Notes: generated by a model not told the origin, from the letters alone. A stretch of DNA of 64,000 bases from Candidatus Poribacteria bacterium (GCA_028824685.1 JAPPCZ010000091.1:1-64000), one strand, 5' to 3'. Positions 26,592 through 35,893 are shown, counted from the stretch's first letter. Program-made: numbers and translations.

Positions 26592-27514
26592 ACAGCGCAG
26601 TTACAATCGGCACGCGTGGCAGCCAACTTGCACTCTGGCAAGCATCCTTCGTCAAACAGCAATTAGCGCACCATTTCCCCGACATTGAAGTTAACCTCAA
26701 AATCATCAAAACCAAAGGGGATACTATCCAGAATCGCTCTTTAATAGGGCTTGGAAAAGGTGTTTTTACCAAAGAGATAGAAATCTCCCTCTTAAATGGT
26801 GAAATTGACCTCGCTGTTCATAGCCTCAAAGACCTCCCCACAGATTTACCTGAAGGACTTTGTATAGCAGCAATTCCGACGCGGGAAGACCCGCGCGATG
26901 TGCTTGTTACATCTACAGGATTTCCTTTAGAAGATTTGCTGAATGGTGCGAAAATCGGCACGACGAGTCCGCGGCGAAAAGCGCAGCTTCTCCACATACG
27001 CCCAGATTTGCAAGTCGTTGATGTACGAGGCAATGTTGATACACGAATTCGTAAACTTGAAGAAACTGATCTGGATGGAATTATCCTTGCTGCAGCAGGA
27101 ATTAAACGTCTTCTTAAAGAGGAAGTTATCACACAATATTTTGAAATAGAGCAGATGGTTCCGGCAGTAGGACAAGGGGCTTTGGCGATTGAAGCGCGCG
27201 AAGGAGATAGTGATATTGAAAAGCTGCTTGCACCTCTGAATGATTTTACGACGGCTGCCGAGATTACTGCTGAGAGAACTGTGTTGGAAAATCTCGGTGG
27301 AGGATGTCAGCTCCCGATAGGTGCTTATGCTGAGCATGTTGATGGTGAACTCTCACTTATCGGTACTGTGTGTCATCCTGAGGGACGGGTACGTATTGTG
27401 GAAAGAATTACGGGAAAATTAGACGATGCGCAGCACTTAGGCAGGATCGTTGCCGAAAAATTGCAGAACAGTGGTGCGAATGAACTGTTGAAGATACAGT
27501 TAGATGTGGGATGA
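26588..27514 (+). CDS. hemC: hydroxymethylbilane synthase (porphobilinogen deaminase) HemC
   Basis: Polymerises four porphobilinogens into hydroxymethylbilane. 308 residues. G-T-R-G-S-Q-L-A-L-W-Q at 8-18, the catalytic Asp82 in S-L-K-D-L-P-T, the arginine-rich T-T-S-P-R-R-K-A-Q near 125 and the cofactor-attachment Cys240 in L-G-G-G-C-Q-L-P are all in place. It overlaps hemA at its start and cobA-hemD at its end by four bases each, giving tight translational coupling. Confidence 0.95.
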   Translation: MNSAVTIGTRGSQLALWQASFVKQQLAHHFPDIEVNLKIIKTKGDTIQNRSLIGLGKGVFTKEIEISLLNGEIDLAVHSLKDLPTDLPEGLCIAAIPTREDPRDVLVTSTGFPLEDLLNGAKIGTTSPRRKAQLLHIRPDLQVVDVRGNVDTRIRKLEETDLDGIILAAAGIKRLLKEEVITQYFEIEQMVPAVGQGALAIEAREGDSDIEKLLAPLNDFTTAAEITAERTVLENLGGGCQLPIGAYAEHVDGELSLIGTVCHPEGRVRIVERITGKLDDAQHLGRIVAEKLQNSGANELLKIQLDVG

Positions 27515-29046
27515 ATTTATCTATGAGAACATCGCATACCGGTATTGTTTATATAGTAGGTGCTGGCCCTGGTGATAGGAAACTTATTACCCTAAAGGGA
27601 ATTGAGTGTCTTCAGCAGGCAGATGTTGTTATTTACGACTTGCTCCTAAATGATGCACTATTAAAACACTGCTCTGCTCACGCTGAAAAAATTCAAGCTC
27701 CAGACCCAAGAATCCGGGCAAACCGTCAAGCAGAACTCAATCAATTGCTTGTAAAGTATGCCAATGAAGGTAAAATCGTTGTGCGTCTCAAAGGTGGTGA
27801 TCCTTATATCTTCGGGCGCGGTGGCGAGGAGGCGATGGCACTTGCTGGAGCAAGTATACCGTTTGAAATTGTCCCTGGTGTTACCTCTGCTATTGCTGCT
27901 TCAGCCTACGCTGGAATTCCGGTTACGCATCGCGATTACGCCTCATCAGTTGCTTTTGTCACCGGTCATTCCGCTGCATTGCACCCCGATTCAAACATCA
28001 ATTGGGAACAACTTGCCACTGCGGTAGACACACTTGTTGTCTATATGGGCGTTGCACATCTTCAACAGATTGTGGAACGTTTGACGACACACGGCAGAGA
28101 CCCACACACCCCTGTGAGTTTGGTGCGTGTCGGAACGACCCCCCAACAAGTTGTAATCCAAGGCACACTTGCAGATATTGTGGAAAAAGTTGAGACGGTT
28201 CAGTTGAAAAGTCCAGCAATTATCGTAGTAGGAGAGGTGAACCAACTACGTGATCAACTCCGTTGGTTTGATAATAAGCCTCTCTTTGGAAAACGCATCC
28301 TTGTTACACGCGCCCGCGCACAAGCAAGCGGATTTGCTGATCTTCTGGAAGCAAACGGGGCAGAAGTTATACAATTTCCCACCATAGAAATTCGTCCACT
28401 TGAAATTGATAGTGCTGAAATACCTTTACCTGATCAATATGATTGGGTTATTTTTACAAGTGTCAATGCTGTTGAGATATACTATACACACTTACGAGAA
28501 AAAGGGAATGATACACGAGTTTTCGGCGGATGTAGTATATGTGCAGTTGGACCGAAAACGGTTGAAGCACTAAACTGCATCGGCATTTTTCCGGATTTTG
28601 TGCCATCACATGCCAGTGGAAAAGTTGTCGCAACTGAAATAGAAGACGTGCAAGGAAAGAAAATTCTGTTGCCCCGTGCGAAAATCGCTACTGCTGACCT
28701 TCCCAATACCTTGCGCGAGAGAGAAGCACACGTTGACGATATTCCACTCTACGATACCGTCAAAATAGCAAATGAAAACAGTGATGTGATAAAAAAAGAC
28801 TTATTAGAAGGTAATGTTGACTTCGTTACATTTACAAGTTCTTCAACGGTTACCAACTTTTTTCAGATGTTTCCAACACCAGCTGCTAATGTTTTGTTGG
28901 CAAATGTTCGTGTTGCAGTCATCGGTCCAACAACAGAAGCAACAGCAACCAAACATGGCGTACGCGTTGATGTTGTAGCGGAAGAGGCCACGATTGAAAG
29001 CCTTGTGGAAGCGATTATTGCGGAATATCAAAATCTATCTGAATAG
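27511..29046 (+). CDS. fused uroporphyrinogen-III C-methyltransferase / uroporphyrinogen-III synthase (CobA-HemD)
   Basis: 511 residues, two enzymes in one chain. Residues about 10-250 are a SAM-dependent uroporphyrinogen III methyltransferase: V-G-A-G-P-G-D near 16, G-G-D-P-Y-I-F-G-R-G-G-E-E near 95 and P-G-V-T-S-A-I-A near 120. Residues about 258-511 are uroporphyrinogen III synthase (HemD), starting with K-R-I-L-V-T-R-A-R-A-Q and including the weakly conserved F-T-S-V-N-A-V and F-T-S-S-S-T-V segments. The chain closes the tetrapyrrole ring and then channels it to precorrin-2. Such fusions are known in Firmicutes and other phyla. The start overlaps the hemC stop. It is the last gene of the operon. 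Confidence 0.93.
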   Translation: MNLSMRTSHTGIVYIVGAGPGDRKLITLKGIECLQQADVVIYDLLLNDALLKHCSAHAEKIQAPDPRIRANRQAELNQLLVKYANEGKIVVRLKGGDPYIFGRGGEEAMALAGASIPFEIVPGVTSAIAASAYAGIPVTHRDYASSVAFVTGHSAALHPDSNINWEQLATAVDTLVVYMGVAHLQQIVERLTTHGRDPHTPVSLVRVGTTPQQVVIQGTLADIVEKVETVQLKSPAIIVVGEVNQLRDQLRWFDNKPLFGKRILVTRARAQASGFADLLEANGAEVIQFPTIEIRPLEIDSAEIPLPDQYDWVIFTSVNAVEIYYTHLREKGNDTRVFGGCSICAVGPKTVEALNCIGIFPDFVPSHASGKVVATEIEDVQGKKILLPRAKIATADLPNTLREREAHVDDIPLYDTVKIANENSDVIKKDLLEGNVDFVTFTSSSTVTNFFQMFPTPAANVLLANVRVAVIGPTTEATATKHGVRVDVVAEEATIESLVEAIIAEYQNLSE

Positions 29047-29058
29047 ATGTAACACTGA

Positions 29059-29086
29059 TTGTCGATTTTTACTGGAAAATCGGCAA
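29059..29086. terminator. bidirectional hairpin between the tetrapyrrole operon and the convergent transporter
   Basis: TTGTCGATTTT pairs with AAAATCGGCAA (one G-T wobble) around a 6-base loop. It begins 13 bases after the cobA-hemD stop and runs into the last codons of the minus-strand gene. A/T-rich flanks on both sides would serve convergent termination. Confidence 0.6.
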
Positions 29087-30565
29087 GATATAAGGTGCTA
29101 TCACCTTTTGATAAACTGTGATTGATCCAAAAATAGAATAGAATCCCGCGCACAACACCAAGCCTATCTGTTTCCATATTGGCGGTTGTATCTCCTTCGG
29201 TAAGAATCTTCGGTTAACATATAATGTGTGGAGGGCACATATCACAAGTTGGTAACCGCCCACAGTTGCAGATACAATAATCATCAAAAACGGTTTCGCC
29301 AAATACATTGCAATGACACCCCACAGAATATAGGCAATCAGAATTGGATAGTAGATCCATTTAGCGTTGTGTTCCCCCAGTTTTCGTGCGCTTCTAAAAC
29401 CGGTCCAAATTATATCGGTATAACGACGCGGAACACCATCAACACCCCCAAGTTGCGTTGAAAACAGCACCCAAAATCCGCATAGCAGTGTAAGATACCA
29501 CATGATTCTACCGCCCTTTGCTTGAAGTCCTTCTGCTTGGAAGGCTGCAGCAGACCATTGGTCTATCTCTTGACCTGAAGGGACAAAAGCGATTGTCAGC
29601 ATGGCAGGCAGTGCCAATCCAATGAAACATCCGACCAGCCAAATATAGTACTGTTCAAAGCGGACATATTTCCACCACTCCTTGAATCGTTCCAGATTCT
29701 CAGGTGTTATACGGAATACTTTACCTAAGTGGGAAAGTGTTACGTTCTGCCCTCCGATTATAGATGGAATAGCACCTACCAACTTGCTCATTCCCCATCC
29801 TTTGTCGCGGACGTAATTAGATATTGTGATATTTCCCAAGCCACCGCTTCCAGCATAAGCTGCGAACGCACCAAGCAACAACCAGTCAAACTCGCCGCCA
29901 CTTACATCGTCAGGCAATGCACCAAAACTAAAGAAACCTTTTATGACAGTCCACCATACTCTGGGCGGAACAAGAAATAGGTCAACAATAACCAAATATC
30001 CGATAATCCAAACAACCATAAAAAGTAGTACTTTTTCAAGCGCGTTATAAATCTTACCGCCGAACATTACGATGGCAAGGCAACCGAAAAATATAAGATA
30101 TGCAAAGACTCGGACGGTGTTTTGATCAGCGTCCTGAGGCATGTAACCCAGATAAGCTGCAGCCAATGCAGTTGCAGCAGTCATCGCCCATCCTGGCCAG
30201 ATTCCGAAAAAATCAACACCAGAATAGAAAATTGCCCAGAACCTTGGTCCCGGTTTACACCGCATGTAACCACTCAACATCGGTTCACCGGTGTAAAGGG
30301 TGTAACGAATTGCCTCTGTGTTCAGAACTACCTGAAGCACGATTGCAATAGTCGCAATCCATAGCAACGTGCCACCATATTGTGCTGTAATTGCTGGACC
30401 TAACAACCATTCTCCACTGCCGATAGAAGCACCCAAGGCAATAATTCCGGGTCCGAGTATACCTGCAAATGCAAGACCAAATTTATAACGCGGCGGTGCG
30501 GGTAATTCATCAACCTCCCAATCGGGAAGTGTGCCGCCATCAACACGTTCATTCGTTTCTGCCAT
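29069..30565 (-). CDS. Nramp/APC-fold membrane transporter, divergent
   Basis: About 498 residues with roughly eleven to twelve transmembrane segments. The first helix, F-A-G-I-L-G-P-G-I-I-A-L-G-A-S-I-G-S-G-E-W, lines up with Nramp TM1, but the metal-binding D-P-G-N is absent (S-G-E-W in its place). The Nramp TM6 M-P-H motif is also not seen. The substrate may therefore not be a divalent metal; an amino acid or other solute is possible. Start chosen at ATG 30565, which has GGGAG upstream; the frame also runs to a TTG at 30583. It lies five bases after the Ldh2-family gene, so the two form an operon. Confidence 0.7.
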   Translation of the reverse strand: MAETNERVDGGTLPDWEVDELPAPPRYKFGLAFAGILGPGIIALGASIGSGEWLLGPAITAQYGGTLLWIATIAIVLQVVLNTEAIRYTLYTGEPMLSGYMRCKPGPRFWAIFYSGVDFFGIWPGWAMTAATALAAAYLGYMPQDADQNTVRVFAYLIFFGCLAIVMFGGKIYNALEKVLLFMVVWIIGYLVIVDLFLVPPRVWWTVIKGFFSFGALPDDVSGGEFDWLLLGAFAAYAGSGGLGNITISNYVRDKGWGMSKLVGAIPSIIGGQNVTLSHLGKVFRITPENLERFKEWWKYVRFEQYYIWLVGCFIGLALPAMLTIAFVPSGQEIDQWSAAAFQAEGLQAKGGRIMWYLTLLCGFWVLFSTQLGGVDGVPRRYTDIIWTGFRSARKLGEHNAKWIYYPILIAYILWGVIAMYLAKPFLMIIVSATVGGYQLVICALHTLYVNRRFLPKEIQPPIWKQIGLVLCAGFYSIFGSITVYQKVIAPYILPIFQ

Positions 30566-30570
30566 ATATT

Positions 30571-31599
30571 TTACCACTCCCAAAATATGTTTATATCTAA
30601 TTTTTCAGCGATATTTGCGAGACTTCGTAAGTGCTCTACGTGAATGGGGATGCCGCTCTCAATCCATTTATCATAGTTATTCCATTCAAGTTCCCCCGGT
30701 AGATAAACTTGCGTAAATCCTTCTGCCGTTTTCGCACCGTGAATCTTGTTGATTCCTTGGACTACGTCAGAAATATACGCATCATAATCTGTGAAACTCT
30801 CAATGTTTATCGCAATAAAAAAATGCTCAGATGAAGTGCCGGTTTTGTTGCAAGACATCATGCCGCCGGTGAGAGGACCCGCCAAAATTCCCATAATAAG
30901 GGCTAATCCGTAGCCTCTCGGTCCTGCAGCAGGTGCCATTAAACCCCTTTGATTTGGATCGCTACTCGGTTGTCCTGAATCGTCCAAAAGCCATCCTTCA
31001 GGAATCGGTTTATCGTACATTCGTAACGTTCCAATTTTCCCCCATGATGAAACACCGCACGCCATATCTAATACTATCGGATGTCCATCGCCAGTTGGCA
31101 GAGCATAACTCAAAGCATTGTTTCCGACTACTGCCTCTGCGCCACCAGGTGCCACAATAGAGGGTCTACCTGTATTCGTTGTTGAAAAACCGATCATCTG
31201 ATTTTCCACTGCCATAATTGAATAGCATGCTGCTGCACCGAAATGTCCTGCATTATGCACACCTGCCGCAGCCACACCGGTCGTTTTTGCCTTTGCTATC
31301 GCAGTCTCCATTGCAAGCGTACTTGCCAGATGTCCCATACCGTTGTCACCATCTACGACAGCGAAACTCGGTCCTTCTGAAACAATGCGGAGATTGGGTT
31401 TTGGATTTAAATTCCCATCAAGAACTTGGTTGAGATAACCGGGCAGCGCACGTGTGCCGTGTGAATGCACCCCTCGCAAATCAGTTTGCACCTGAAGTTT
31501 AGCCATCTGTTCGGCATGTTCTGATGACAAACCAGCCTTTTCACATAAAGATTGAGCGAAATCGTGTAACTTCGCTGCATCAACTACAATTTCTTGCAT
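30571..31599 (-). CDS. Ldh2-family (malate/L-lactate/ureidoglycolate) dehydrogenase
   Basis: 342 residues. The family is the NAD(P)-dependent Ldh2/YlbC/AllD group, not the Rossmann lactate dehydrogenases. Typical segments: D-L-R-G-V-H-S-H-G-T-R near residue 41, which includes the catalytic histidine; G-V-H-N-A-G-H-F-G-A-A near 113; and L-D-M-A-C-G-V-S-S-W-G-K near 178. It reduces or oxidises a 2-oxo/2-hydroxy acid, with the exact substrate unknown. GAGAGGG precedes the ATG. Co-transcribed with the transporter that follows, which may import its substrate. Confidence 0.87.
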   Translation of the reverse strand: MQEIVVDAAKLHDFAQSLCEKAGLSSEHAEQMAKLQVQTDLRGVHSHGTRALPGYLNQVLDGNLNPKPNLRIVSEGPSFAVVDGDNGMGHLASTLAMETAIAKAKTTGVAAAGVHNAGHFGAAACYSIMAVENQMIGFSTTNTGRPSIVAPGGAEAVVGNNALSYALPTGDGHPIVLDMACGVSSWGKIGTLRMYDKPIPEGWLLDDSGQPSSDPNQRGLMAPAAGPRGYGLALIMGILAGPLTGGMMSCNKTGTSSEHFFIAINIESFTDYDAYISDVVQGINKIHGAKTAEGFTQVYLPGELEWNNYDKWIESGIPIHVEHLRSLANIAEKLDINIFWEW

Positions 31600-31712
31600 A
31601 AAACCCTCTCTGGAAATGAATTTGTTGCTATTTTAGCAGACAAGGAGTAATGAAGCAAGCACTATTTCTGATGCTGTAATGTGATTGAAATTACCTAAAA
31701 TTTGACATGCTC

Positions 31713-31741
31713 TTGACAAACCAACTTTTGCAATGTTAAAA
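31713..31741 (+). promoter_or_regulatory. sigma-70 promoter upstream of the small lipoprotein gene
   Basis: TTGACA at 31713-31718, 17-base spacer, TTAAAA at 31736-31741. The palindromic element at 31771-31905 lies between it and the gene, so the repeat would be transcribed as 5' leader. Confidence 0.55.
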
Positions 31742-31770
31742 TTCGTTACATAAAATACGCATAATCAAAT

Positions 31771-31905
31771 ATGGTAGAGATTAGAATTACCGTTACATTC
31801 CTGAACTGTAGGAGGGAACTCCGATTCCCGACTGCTCCTAAGTTTCTGTCGCGATTCGGAGATCGCTCCTACAGAGGAAATGTAGAATTATTTCTATAGT
31901 TCACT
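31771..31905. repeat. MITE-like palindromic element, family A copy 1
   Basis: Long imperfect inverted repeat. Its core arms are CTGTAGGAGGGAACTCCGAT (from 31806) and the complementary GATTCGGAGATCGCTCCTACAG (ending 31874). Weaker outer arms, TTAGAATTA... and ...TAGAATTATTTCTATAGTTCAC, extend the symmetry. Homologous to 39531-39667 and 61949-62118. No open reading frame inside, so it would be non-autonomous. Confidence 0.7.
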
Positions 31906-31918
31906 AAAAGGAAGAGAG

Positions 31919-32494
31919 ATGCAAAGACCAAACATTTTTCACCAAATACACACGAAAGTTAGCATAAAAAACATATACACTTTTTTATTCTTCACAACTC
32001 TCATTTTGATCTCTTTCGTTTATATGTCTTGTGGCAATCCGTTAGAACCAGTAGATAGTGAAGAGGAAGCACAAGTAAAATCCGAACTCAAAGATCGTTC
32101 ATTTCGGCAGTTTGATCCATCCAAAGACGCTGGAAAACGCAAGGGTGTTATAATTGATTTCTTTGATGGTGAAGGTCAAATAATCAGTCTTTGGGCACAA
32201 TATGCTGAAGGGGAAACTGCTTTGAAAGAGTGGGAAATTTTCGCAAAGGATTATCGCGTTGAAAAAGCGGGTTCGGAATATAGGATTTATTTTGAAGAGC
32301 CACGTTCACGTCAAATTCTACCTAACGAATGTGAGAATTGCCTTGAGACAGCAGGGATATCCATTTCAATCCGAAACTTGTATAATAGCGAGAAGATACA
32401 GTTCAAGCTAAACGACGAAGATGGCATTTTACCCGCCCCCTTTCCTGTTTTTAAATCGTGGACAAACTTCAATGAAGATGAATATTTTGATTAG
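31919..32494 (+). CDS. predicted lipoprotein of unknown function
   Basis: 191 residues. N-terminal hydrophobic signal with lipobox V-Y-M-S-C-G near residue 40, so lipid-anchored to a membrane. The leader is long; a later Met could be the true start, although AAGGAAGAGAG sits just before this ATG. The mature part is charged and soluble, with R-F-D-P-S-K-like and V-I-I-D-F-F-D-G-E-G-Q segments and a pair of cysteines in E-C-E-N-C-L. Family not recognised. The gene lies next to an LRR lipoprotein. Confidence 0.65.
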   Translation: MQRPNIFHQIHTKVSIKNIYTFLFFTTLILISFVYMSCGNPLEPVDSEEEAQVKSELKDRSFRQFDPSKDAGKRKGVIIDFFDGEGQIISLWAQYAEGETALKEWEIFAKDYRVEKAGSEYRIYFEEPRSRQILPNECENCLETAGISISIRNLYNSEKIQFKLNDEDGILPAPFPVFKSWTNFNEDEYFD

Positions 32495-32536
32495 TTGATC
32501 TCTGTAGTTTGCTTACTTGACGGATATGGCGCGGTT

Positions 32537-32566
32537 TTGACAATTTTCTACAGAAGATGTTATAAT
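32537..32566 (+). promoter_or_regulatory. sigma-70 promoter of the LRR lipoprotein gene
   Basis: TTGACA at 32537-32542 and TATAAT at 32561-32566 with an 18-base spacer, about 60 bases before the ATG. Confidence 0.7.
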
Positions 32567-32626
32567 GTTAGAACATTCCTAAGGTTTCATTTCATGTGTC
32601 TAACCTTGTTGAAAGTGGTTTAAGTA

Positions 32627-34924
32627 ATGAAACATATTCTCCTACTTGTTATTCCGATTTTTGTTTCTTTGAGTTGCTCCCCACCTGAACCGATAGATTT
32701 TCCTGATCCGAACTTGGCTGCTGCGGTTAGAGAAGAACTCCAATTGGGTCCAAATGATCCCATCATGGAAAAGGACCTAAAAGAATTAACGCGCTTGTCC
32801 GCAAGAGACAAAGGTATTAGAAACTTAACAGGGTTAGAGAAAGCAAAGGATTTATGGCATTTAGAACTTGATAGCAATCAAATTGTGGACATCTCACCGC
32901 TCACAAAGCTAACACAACTGAGGCGGTTAACGCTGGATGAGAATCTAATCCGAGACATCCCACCATTTTCCAGATTAACGAAACTTGAGAGCTTAGATAT
33001 AGATAGCAATCAAATTATGAACATTTCCGTGCTCACAAAGTTAACACAACTAAAGTGGTTAACGCTGAATAGCAACCTAATCCGAGACATTCCCCTACTC
33101 ATGGGATTAACGGAACTTAAGCATTTAGAACTCAATGGTAATCAAATTACGGATATCTCTCCGCTTGCAAAACTACATCAACTTGAATTCTTACGACTTG
33201 GAAAGAATCAAATTCAGGATATCACCCCGCTAAAGGGGCTAACACAACTTAGTTTTTTAGAACTGTCTTATAATCAGATTAGTGATATAAAACCGCTCGC
33301 TGAATTAATACATCTTAACCGTATAAGACTTGATAACAATCAAATTAGCGTTCTGACACCACTTTCAAATTTAAAACTATTACAAGAACTATCGCTTCGC
33401 CGTAATGAAATTAGCGATATTACGCCGCTTTCAGGATTGGCAAACCTTAAGCGTTTAGAACTTCAATATAACAACATCAGCCGCCTACAACCTCTGACAG
33501 GTTTAGAAGAACTTACGGAATTTCGTGTTGAGCATAATCCAATAAATAGACCAAACCGCGTTAGCAATAACCTGCCACAATTTGAAATTACTGAAAAACA
33601 GCTTCAGGATTCATCACCGGCTGCACCTTCTCATATTATACCCGACCTCAACTTAGCCGCTGCTGTGCGAAAAAAATTAGGATTAAGTCCAAACGATCCT
33701 ATTCCATTGAAAAGGTTGAAAGAAGTAGAATCTCTTGAAGCATCAGACAGAGGCATAAAAGACTTAACAGGTATAGAAAAAATGACTGGTTTAACATTTT
33801 TAAATCTTGGCGTAAATCAAATAACGGACATTTCACTGCTTAGCGGTTTAAGTCAGTTGGAAACCTTACTGATTTGGCGGAACCAAATTAGTGACATTAC
33901 GCCACTAACAGAATTGACGAAGTTAAGACATACAAATCTGGCGCGGAACCAAATTAGTGACATTACACCACTCACCACATTAACGAAGCTTGGTTACCTC
34001 GGACTTGATGAAAATCAAATATCGGACATCTCCCCTCTTGCTGTGTTGACTCAATTGAGAAGTTTAGGACTTGATGATAACAACATTGTTGACATCAAAC
34101 CCCTCAAAAAGTTAAATTCACTGGATAATTTAAGACTCGGTGGCAATCAAATTCGGGATATTTCTCCGCTTTCGAAACTTACACGTCTCACCGAACTGTA
34201 TCTCCACAGGAGCGATGGCAGCGGGATCAACTCAAATAAAATAAGTGATATTACACCTCTCACAGACTTAATTCACCTTACCAAACTATCAATTAGTGGA
34301 AATGAAATTAGGGACATTGGTCCTATTGCAGGATTAATACAACTAATGTCGTTGTCAATTAAGTATACTCAGGTTAGTGATATTACGCCGTTAACTGGAT
34401 TAACACATCTGAGACACTTATATCTCTGGCAAAATCAAATTAGGGACATAACACCTTTAGCAGGATTGAAACAACTTGAACTTTTGTGGCTTTACGGTAA
34501 TCAAGTTAGCGATCTTGCACCACTTGTTAAACTTACACGACTGACTAACTTAAATCTTGCTGGAAATCAAATTCGGGACCTTGATGAGATAGCGAAAGTT
34601 TTCTATGGAATGACACGGCTTACCAACTTATCATTTTACAATAATGAAATTCAAGATATTACTCCACTTGCAGAATTGACACAGTTGACACATTTGCAGC
34701 TTAGCAAGAATCAGATTAGAGACATCACCCCGCTTAAAGGATTAACTAATCTTACAATTTTATCGCTTTCACATAACCAAATTCGTGATGTTAGTCTTAT
34801 AGAGAACTTTAGAGGTTTAACCTATTTATATATTGACGAGAATCCGATTCAGAATTCAGGGACTATTCGTAAACTTCAAAAGCAGAATCCAAATTTATAT
34901 ATTGATATTCAGGACGACTTATAA
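32627..34924 (+). CDS. leucine-rich repeat lipoprotein, two-module internalin-like
   Basis: 765 residues. Signal peptide with lipobox S-L-S-C (Cys17), so surface- or periplasm-anchored. The rest is made of 22-residue leucine-rich repeats of the internalin type (consensus L-x2-L-x-L-x2-N-Q-I-x-D-I-x-P-L). There are two modules, each introduced by the same cap with D-P-N-L-A-A-A-V-R and P-N-D-P-I (near residue 26) or D-L-N-L-A-A-A-V-R (near 342), pointing to an internal duplication. A single larger insertion near residue 525 (H-R-S-D-G-S-G-I-N-S-N) breaks the spacing. Likely a protein-protein interaction surface; ligand unknown. Confidence 0.88.
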   Translation: MKHILLLVIPIFVSLSCSPPEPIDFPDPNLAAAVREELQLGPNDPIMEKDLKELTRLSARDKGIRNLTGLEKAKDLWHLELDSNQIVDISPLTKLTQLRRLTLDENLIRDIPPFSRLTKLESLDIDSNQIMNISVLTKLTQLKWLTLNSNLIRDIPLLMGLTELKHLELNGNQITDISPLAKLHQLEFLRLGKNQIQDITPLKGLTQLSFLELSYNQISDIKPLAELIHLNRIRLDNNQISVLTPLSNLKLLQELSLRRNEISDITPLSGLANLKRLELQYNNISRLQPLTGLEELTEFRVEHNPINRPNRVSNNLPQFEITEKQLQDSSPAAPSHIIPDLNLAAAVRKKLGLSPNDPIPLKRLKEVESLEASDRGIKDLTGIEKMTGLTFLNLGVNQITDISLLSGLSQLETLLIWRNQISDITPLTELTKLRHTNLARNQISDITPLTTLTKLGYLGLDENQISDISPLAVLTQLRSLGLDDNNIVDIKPLKKLNSLDNLRLGGNQIRDISPLSKLTRLTELYLHRSDGSGINSNKISDITPLTDLIHLTKLSISGNEIRDIGPIAGLIQLMSLSIKYTQVSDITPLTGLTHLRHLYLWQNQIRDITPLAGLKQLELLWLYGNQVSDLAPLVKLTRLTNLNLAGNQIRDLDEIAKVFYGMTRLTNLSFYNNEIQDITPLAELTQLTHLQLSKNQIRDITPLKGLTNLTILSLSHNQIRDVSLIENFRGLTYLYIDENPIQNSGTIRKLQKQNPNLYIDIQDDL

Positions 34925-35000
34925 CTTTTATTATTCAAATCCATAATGGAAGAACACTTCCTCGAAAAAAGTTTGAATTATTGCGGATTGAACAAAATTG

Positions 35001-35030
35001 TTGACAAATTATGTCGTTTTTGCGTAAAAT
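35001..35030 (+). promoter_or_regulatory. sigma-70 promoter of the PhyH-family gene
   Basis: TTGACA at 35001-35006 and TAAAAT at 35025-35030 with an 18-base spacer; the gene starts at 35079 behind AAGGAG. Confidence 0.65.
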
Positions 35031-35078
35031 TTCGTTATAACTACAAACGCAAATTGCATTTAGATTAAGGAGTTCATT

Positions 35079-35861
35079 ATGCTTACGCAAGATCAGGTAG
35101 ATTTTTACAACGAGAACGGCTATCTCAAGGTAGACCAGCTTTTCACACCAGAGGAAACCGAAGAACTTGCATCTGAAATGGTGCAGATCATAAACAATTG
35201 GGGACAGGAGACTATTGGTTGGCCCGGACCGTGGCGCACCAAATACCTCAAGGAGGAAGACCAGCAGACGACAAAGGCAGTTTTCATGCACAATCCCCAC
35301 TTCTATTCTGCTACATGGGGTAGGGTGATTTTCCATGAGCGTTTGACAGGTGCTGTGCGCTCACTCATTGGAGACACTGTCCAGTGGCATCACACGGTGC
35401 TGCATGCAAAACCACCAGAAAAAGGCACGCCATTTCCGATGCATCAGGACTATCCATTTTATCCACACGATGGACTTGATTTCGTTGACTGCCTTGTCCA
35501 TCTTGACGATGCACCATTTGAAAGCGGCGCCCTTAGGGTCGTACCAGGAAGTCATAAAGAGGGACCACGGGAACATATTACCGGAGAAGGCACTGCCCCA
35601 CATTTGCCAACAGATAAATTCCATCCCGATTTTATTGACTCTATCCCGATTCCGGCGAAAGCTGGAGATGTCATTTTCTTCAGTTATTGTCTCATCCATT
35701 GGTCTGAAGTCAATCGTACAGATCAATGGCGGAAAGCGGTGCGATTCGGGTACCACACACCTGAGATGCGTCCTGTTGGTCGAGATCCGAAAGAACCGTA
35801 TAACAATATCATGGCTGGTGGTTTTAAAGATAATCCTTCTGCAGGCGACATACTTGCATAG
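35079..35861 (+). CDS. phytanoyl-CoA dioxygenase (PhyH) family Fe(II)/2-oxoglutarate oxygenase
   Basis: 260 residues. A non-haem iron oxygenase of the double-stranded beta-helix fold. The metal triad is visible as His122 and Asp124 (M-H-Q-D-Y-P) with His207 (L-I-H-W-S-E-V-N), and Arg213 or Arg218 can bind 2-oxoglutarate. G-A-L-R-V-V-P-G-S-H-K near 150 is the characteristic family segment. It would hydroxylate a small organic molecule; substrate not readable. Monocistronic, with its own promoter. Confidence 0.9.
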   Translation: MLTQDQVDFYNENGYLKVDQLFTPEETEELASEMVQIINNWGQETIGWPGPWRTKYLKEEDQQTTKAVFMHNPHFYSATWGRVIFHERLTGAVRSLIGDTVQWHHTVLHAKPPEKGTPFPMHQDYPFYPHDGLDFVDCLVHLDDAPFESGALRVVPGSHKEGPREHITGEGTAPHLPTDKFHPDFIDSIPIPAKAGDVIFFSYCLIHWSEVNRTDQWRKAVRFGYHTPEMRPVGRDPKEPYNNIMAGGFKDNPSAGDILA

Positions 35862-35893
35862 TTGAATCATCTCATACACAAATATCAGTTTTT

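Larger units (their letters stand above)
31600..31918. other. intergenic region with a promoter and a palindromic repeat
   Basis: About 320 bases between divergent genes. It contains the sigma-70 promoter at 31713-31741 and a family-A inverted-repeat element at 31771-31905 that reaches to just before the ribosome-binding site of the next gene. No coding region seen. Confidence 0.7.

Noticed and set aside
30566..30583. TTG start six codons upstream for the Nramp-like transporter
   Set aside because: It would overlap the upstream gene, and ATG 30565 has GGGAG at acceptable spacing.
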